A stretch of DNA of 64,000 nucleotides from the NCBI GenBank assembly GCA_035471805.1, contig DATIPS010000061.1, forward strand, positions 1 to 64,000, written 5' to 3'. Shown in pieces: positions 61,234 through 64,000 of the stretch. The stretch's first letter is position 1. Each line of letters begins with the position of its first letter. The stretch is from Acidimicrobiia bacterium (GTDB taxonomy: Bacteria; Actinomycetota; Acidimicrobiia; Spongiisociales; JAHEDJ01). The notes under the pieces were generated by a model. It was given only the letters and a program-made list of their open reading frames with translations. It had not been told where the DNA came from and did no database searches. The translations under genes and the position numbers were made by a program.

Positions 61234-63270
61234 TCAGCGCACCTCCAGAGCGTCGAGGATCGGCAGGAGAATCGAAGCCTGATAGGCCTCACGATCTACG
61301 GAGTCGGAAGCGAGTAGGACGAGCACGGTGTATCCGTTGGTTTCCGTGATCGCAATATCGGTGGCGACTCCCTCAACCTCCAGCGTATGGATTCCCCAGA
61401 TTGTGGGACCGGAGTTGTATTCGCGGCTGGTCACATCGTCGGCGTCGGCGCCGAGTTGGGCCGTCAGCGTTGTCAGAAGCAGGTTCGCCTGGTTGCCGCC
61501 CACCGCCTGAAAGAGGAGCGCGGTTTGATCGAGGCCACTCGCCCCTCGCAGGTAGACCCCCGAACCGAGTTCGCTCCAGTCGTCGGGAACGAGAGTATCG
61601 ATGGTTGCTCCGAAGCTCTCGACCGTCACCGGCACCAGCCGTATCTCGGCTGCAGGCTCGTCGCCGGTGATGAAATCCGGTCCCGACATGGCCGAGACGC
61701 ACGAACCGTCGGGCTCGGCGGACGGGTCGTTCAGGAATTCGAGTGCGATGGAAAGGGCACACTCGTCGGAGACCGAAGTGCCGTGCCCGAGGCCGGGGAA
61801 CTCGAAGAATGAAGCGTTTGCCAGGGTCTCGGCGGCGAGAACGCCCCACGACGGGGGAGTGATCGGATCGAACTCGCCCGCCAGCACGAGGGTCGGGATG
61901 TCGCTGGCGACCGGCTCGTTCTCCAGCGCGTCGGCAGTTCCGACATCCCAGAGTTCGCAGACCTCCAGAGCGAACGGACCGGTGCTGCCACCCGATTCCA
62001 CGATTCGTTTGATATAGGGGTCGAAGTCTCCGGCCGTTGCCAGCTCTGCCGGATCTGTGAAGGGAAGCTCCTCCCGGCATTGCACCGCGAAGGTCTGTCC
62101 GGTGGAGATGAACTCGATGTTGGCGAAGAAGTTGGAAAGCAACAACTCGAGCGATTGGTAGTCGCCGTTTTCGACATCATCGATCAGCCCGGGAAGGACG
62201 GGGATCAGCTCGCTCGAGTAGAGCGATTGGAACAGGAGTCCGAGCAGCGCGTCGCCTTCGACCAGCGCATCGTGTTCCTCGAGCGTGAACACATCGAGAA
62301 GCGTCGCCATGATGGGTTCGGCGTCGAGGGCGTCGACGAGTGCGAAGAACCGTGCTTCGAGGTCCGGAAAGGCTCCCGAGCACTCCGGATCTTCGGCGCA
62401 GGCGTCGAAGAACACGGTGAACGCTCTGGCCGCATTGAGTCCGACCTCGAGTGGGAGGCTCACCTGCGGTGGATAGGTCGAGTCGAGGATGACGCTCCGG
62501 ATCCCCTCGGGGTGGTCCCGCATCGTCGTCAGAGCCAACCGCGTGCCGTATGAAATCCCGAAGAGGTTCCACTCTTCGTAGCCCAGGACCACCCGCAGAT
62601 CGGCGAGGTCGGCCGCGCTGGCTTCACTGTTGTACAGGCTGAGTTCCGCCTCTTCAACGATTCGAGTGTGGCATTCCTCGAGTGCGGCCAGTTCCTGTGC
62701 CAGCGCCTCGTCCAGGTCGAGGTCCAGGTCGAGTTGCTCGAAGGCCAGTTCGACGGTTTCCGGGCACGCGAGCGAAGGAGAAGAGAAACCCGTTCCCCGC
62801 TGGTCGAACATGATGAAATCACGGCTCTCCAGGAAGGGAGCGAACGCCTGGGCAAACGTGAACGGCACGGCCTCGAGTGCATCGCCGCCGGGGCCGCCCT
62901 CCAGATATACGATCGGGTCCTCGGGAACTCCCGCGACCTGTGAGCGGAAGATGGCGACATGGAGACGAACCGTCTTCCCGTTCGCCGGATCGGATCGATC
63001 CTCCGGGGCGACGAGCCAGCCGCAGTCGACCTGGTATCCCGGCGGTTCGTCGAACTCGCAGCGTCCCTCGACGAAGCGTGCCCCGGTGGTCGCCTCCGGG
63101 CGGGTTTCGGTGGTTTCCGTTCGCTGCGTGGTCGTGGGTTCCACCTGGAGCGTGGTTGTTGTGGTGGTGGCTGCCGTCGGAGCTTCGTCGTCGACGCCGG
63201 CGAACAGCAGGCCGATACCGGCGACGAATGCTGCAGCGGCGAGGATGAGCAGCCATGCGGTGCGGTCCAC
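61234..63270 (-). CDS. membrane-anchored alpha/beta hydrolase (TAP-like) with unknown C-terminal domain
   Basis: 678 aa, GTG start with AAGGAG five bases upstream. One N-terminal helix (LILAAAAFVAGIGLLFAGVD) and a Thr/Glu-rich linker anchor it on the outside. The hydrolase core has LEGGPGGDAL, nucleophile Ser in LFGISYGTRLAL, Asp in LAGEFDPITPP and His in FPGLGHGTSVS, the TAP-like pattern of secreted peptidases/esterases. About 160 residues after the core form another domain that I cannot place. Usual length for the family is nearer 500. Confidence 0.88.
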   Translation of the reverse strand: MDRTAWLLILAAAAFVAGIGLLFAGVDDEAPTAATTTTTTLQVEPTTTQRTETTETRPEATTGARFVEGRCEFDEPPGYQVDCGWLVAPEDRSDPANGKTVRLHVAIFRSQVAGVPEDPIVYLEGGPGGDALEAVPFTFAQAFAPFLESRDFIMFDQRGTGFSSPSLACPETVELAFEQLDLDLDLDEALAQELAALEECHTRIVEEAELSLYNSEASAADLADLRVVLGYEEWNLFGISYGTRLALTTMRDHPEGIRSVILDSTYPPQVSLPLEVGLNAARAFTVFFDACAEDPECSGAFPDLEARFFALVDALDAEPIMATLLDVFTLEEHDALVEGDALLGLLFQSLYSSELIPVLPGLIDDVENGDYQSLELLLSNFFANIEFISTGQTFAVQCREELPFTDPAELATAGDFDPYIKRIVESGGSTGPFALEVCELWDVGTADALENEPVASDIPTLVLAGEFDPITPPSWGVLAAETLANASFFEFPGLGHGTSVSDECALSIALEFLNDPSAEPDGSCVSAMSGPDFITGDEPAAEIRLVPVTVESFGATIDTLVPDDWSELGSGVYLRGASGLDQTALLFQAVGGNQANLLLTTLTAQLGADADDVTSREYNSGPTIWGIHTLEVEGVATDIAITETNGYTVLVLLASDSVDREAYQASILLPILDALEVR

Positions 63271-63513
63271 TGATACTCCTTGCGGGAAGGGGAGAAGTGT
63301 AGGTCTGTTCGGGCAGAATCCCACCAACGGAACACTGGCACGAACCGCCGGCCGTTCCTCTCTCTGCGTCCTTCCTCGGTGCGTATTCCGGAGCAGACGT
63401 GATCCGTCCGGGCGGCCTGCATCGATCCAGCGCCGGTGACTTGCCCGCCGCGCAGACGGTCGAAGGTCGCGGGCAGTGGGCCGAGGCTAGGCTCGGCACT
63501 GGAAGGAGGTCGC

Positions 63514-64000
63514 ATGCAAATCACCAGTCCCAGCTTCTCAGACGGCCGGATGATCCCTGGGGAGTACGCGTTCTGTGTGCCCGACGAGGAGTCGCACGCA
63601 ACGTTCGGAGAGAACAAGAACCCCGCCTTCGAGTGGGACGATCTCCCCACGCAGACCAGGTCGCTCGTGTTGATTTGCCACGATCCGGATGTTCCGTCGC
63701 TACCCGACGATGTGAACCAGGAGGGCAGGGAGGTTCCGGCAGACCTTCCACGAGTGGACTTCTATCACTGGGTGCTGGTCGATCTGCCCCCAGATCTCGG
63801 GTGTTTCGGCAAAGGTGCGTTCTCCCGTGGTGTGACGGCTCGCGGCAAGGAGTCCGGAGGTCCGTTCGACACGCGTTCGGGTTTCAACAACTACACCCAA
63901 TGGTTCGATGGCGACCCCGAGATGGGCGGGACCTACTACGGCTACGACGGGCCCTGCCCGCCCTGGAACGACTCGATCATCCATCACTACGTCTTCACCC
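63514..64000 (+). CDS. PEBP/YbhB family protein, 3' end cut by window edge
   Basis: At least 162 aa seen, frame still open at the last base. ATG 63514 has an ideal site (GGAAGGAGGT, three bases upstream). The phosphatidylethanolamine-binding protein pattern is clear: NKNPAFEWDDLPTQTRSLVL, CHDPDVPS, DFYHWVLVDLPPDLGCFGKG, GPCPPWNDSIIHHYVF (the conserved PPxxxxxHHY region). A usual length is about 180 aa, so only a short end is missing. Probable cytosolic ligand-binding protein; specific role unknown. Confidence 0.9.
   Translation, partial: MQITSPSFSDGRMIPGEYAFCVPDEESHATFGENKNPAFEWDDLPTQTRSLVLICHDPDVPSLPDDVNQEGREVPADLPRVDFYHWVLVDLPPDLGCFGKGAFSRGVTARGKESGGPFDTRSGFNNYTQWFDGDPEMGGTYYGYDGPCPPWNDSIIHHYVFT

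Overview
The window is a GC-rich, gene-dense bacterial chromosome segment. It carries about 62 protein genes on both strands, almost all gaps are under 300 bases, and I found no rRNA, tRNA, CRISPR array or insertion sequence. Several features point to an actinobacterial lineage: the gene order dnaK-grpE-dnaJ-hspR, a clpB and an hsp20 that share an HspR-type operator, a GuaB1-type IMPDH paralogue, stand-alone ATP-dependent DNA ligase and LigD-type polymerase genes, and promoters whose predicted start points fall at or next to the start codon. A deep-branching class such as Acidimicrobiia seems likely, but that is inference, because no phylogenetic marker was compared.

Layout. 1-4022: polar amino acid ABC importer (permease cut by the window edge, very long second permease, ATPase). 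4090-7315 (minus): TetR regulator, ATPase and ABC-2 permease. 7430-12000: lipoprotein, then a PadR / HAAS-NfeD fusion / SPFH operon and a lipid-anchored HtrA-like protease. 12159-14745: ATPase plus two ABC-2 permeases. 14800-20400: ClpB, thioesterase, a small unknown protein and a Ycf46-like AAA ATPase. 19959-22362: archease, MscL and RtcB. 22486-26481 (minus): dnaK-grpE-dnaJ-hspR. 26673-34438: VOC protein, NatA/NatB-like exporter, acetyltransferase, class V aminotransferase, hydrolase and small membrane proteins. 34577-37791: RND/MMPL transporter divergent from a TetR gene. 37841-40763: a tightly packed DNA methyltransferase plus two unknown genes, a candidate restriction-modification-like unit. 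40815-44382: RimB-type protease, CorA, LapA-like protein and two MscS channels. 44675-48181 (minus): GbsR/MarR regulator, ATPase and two permeases. 48405-54606: a His/Met-rich secreted protein, GuaB1, DNA ligase, dCMP deaminase, LigD-type polymerase, VOC protein and DUF333 lipoprotein. 54705-64000: mostly single metabolic or hydrolase genes, Hsp20, and a PEBP gene cut by the right edge.

The most unusual content is in the non-coding DNA. Family A is a 47-51 bp imperfect palindrome found at three intergenic loci, always as two direct copies exactly 60 bp apart. Family B is a 56 bp near-perfect palindrome found twice, both times directly upstream of a VOC-family gene; one copy also supplies the start codon of the LigD-type polymerase gene. 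A HAIR-like operator links hsp20 with clpB. Three exporter-linked regulator genes have sigma70-like promoters 6-9 nt from their start codon, which suggests leaderless mRNAs.

Four separate ABC-2 or RND export units, each beside a regulator or in its own operon, together with stress chaperones, two mechanosensitive channel types and RNA/DNA end repair, suggest a free-living organism facing envelope, osmotic and xenobiotic stress.
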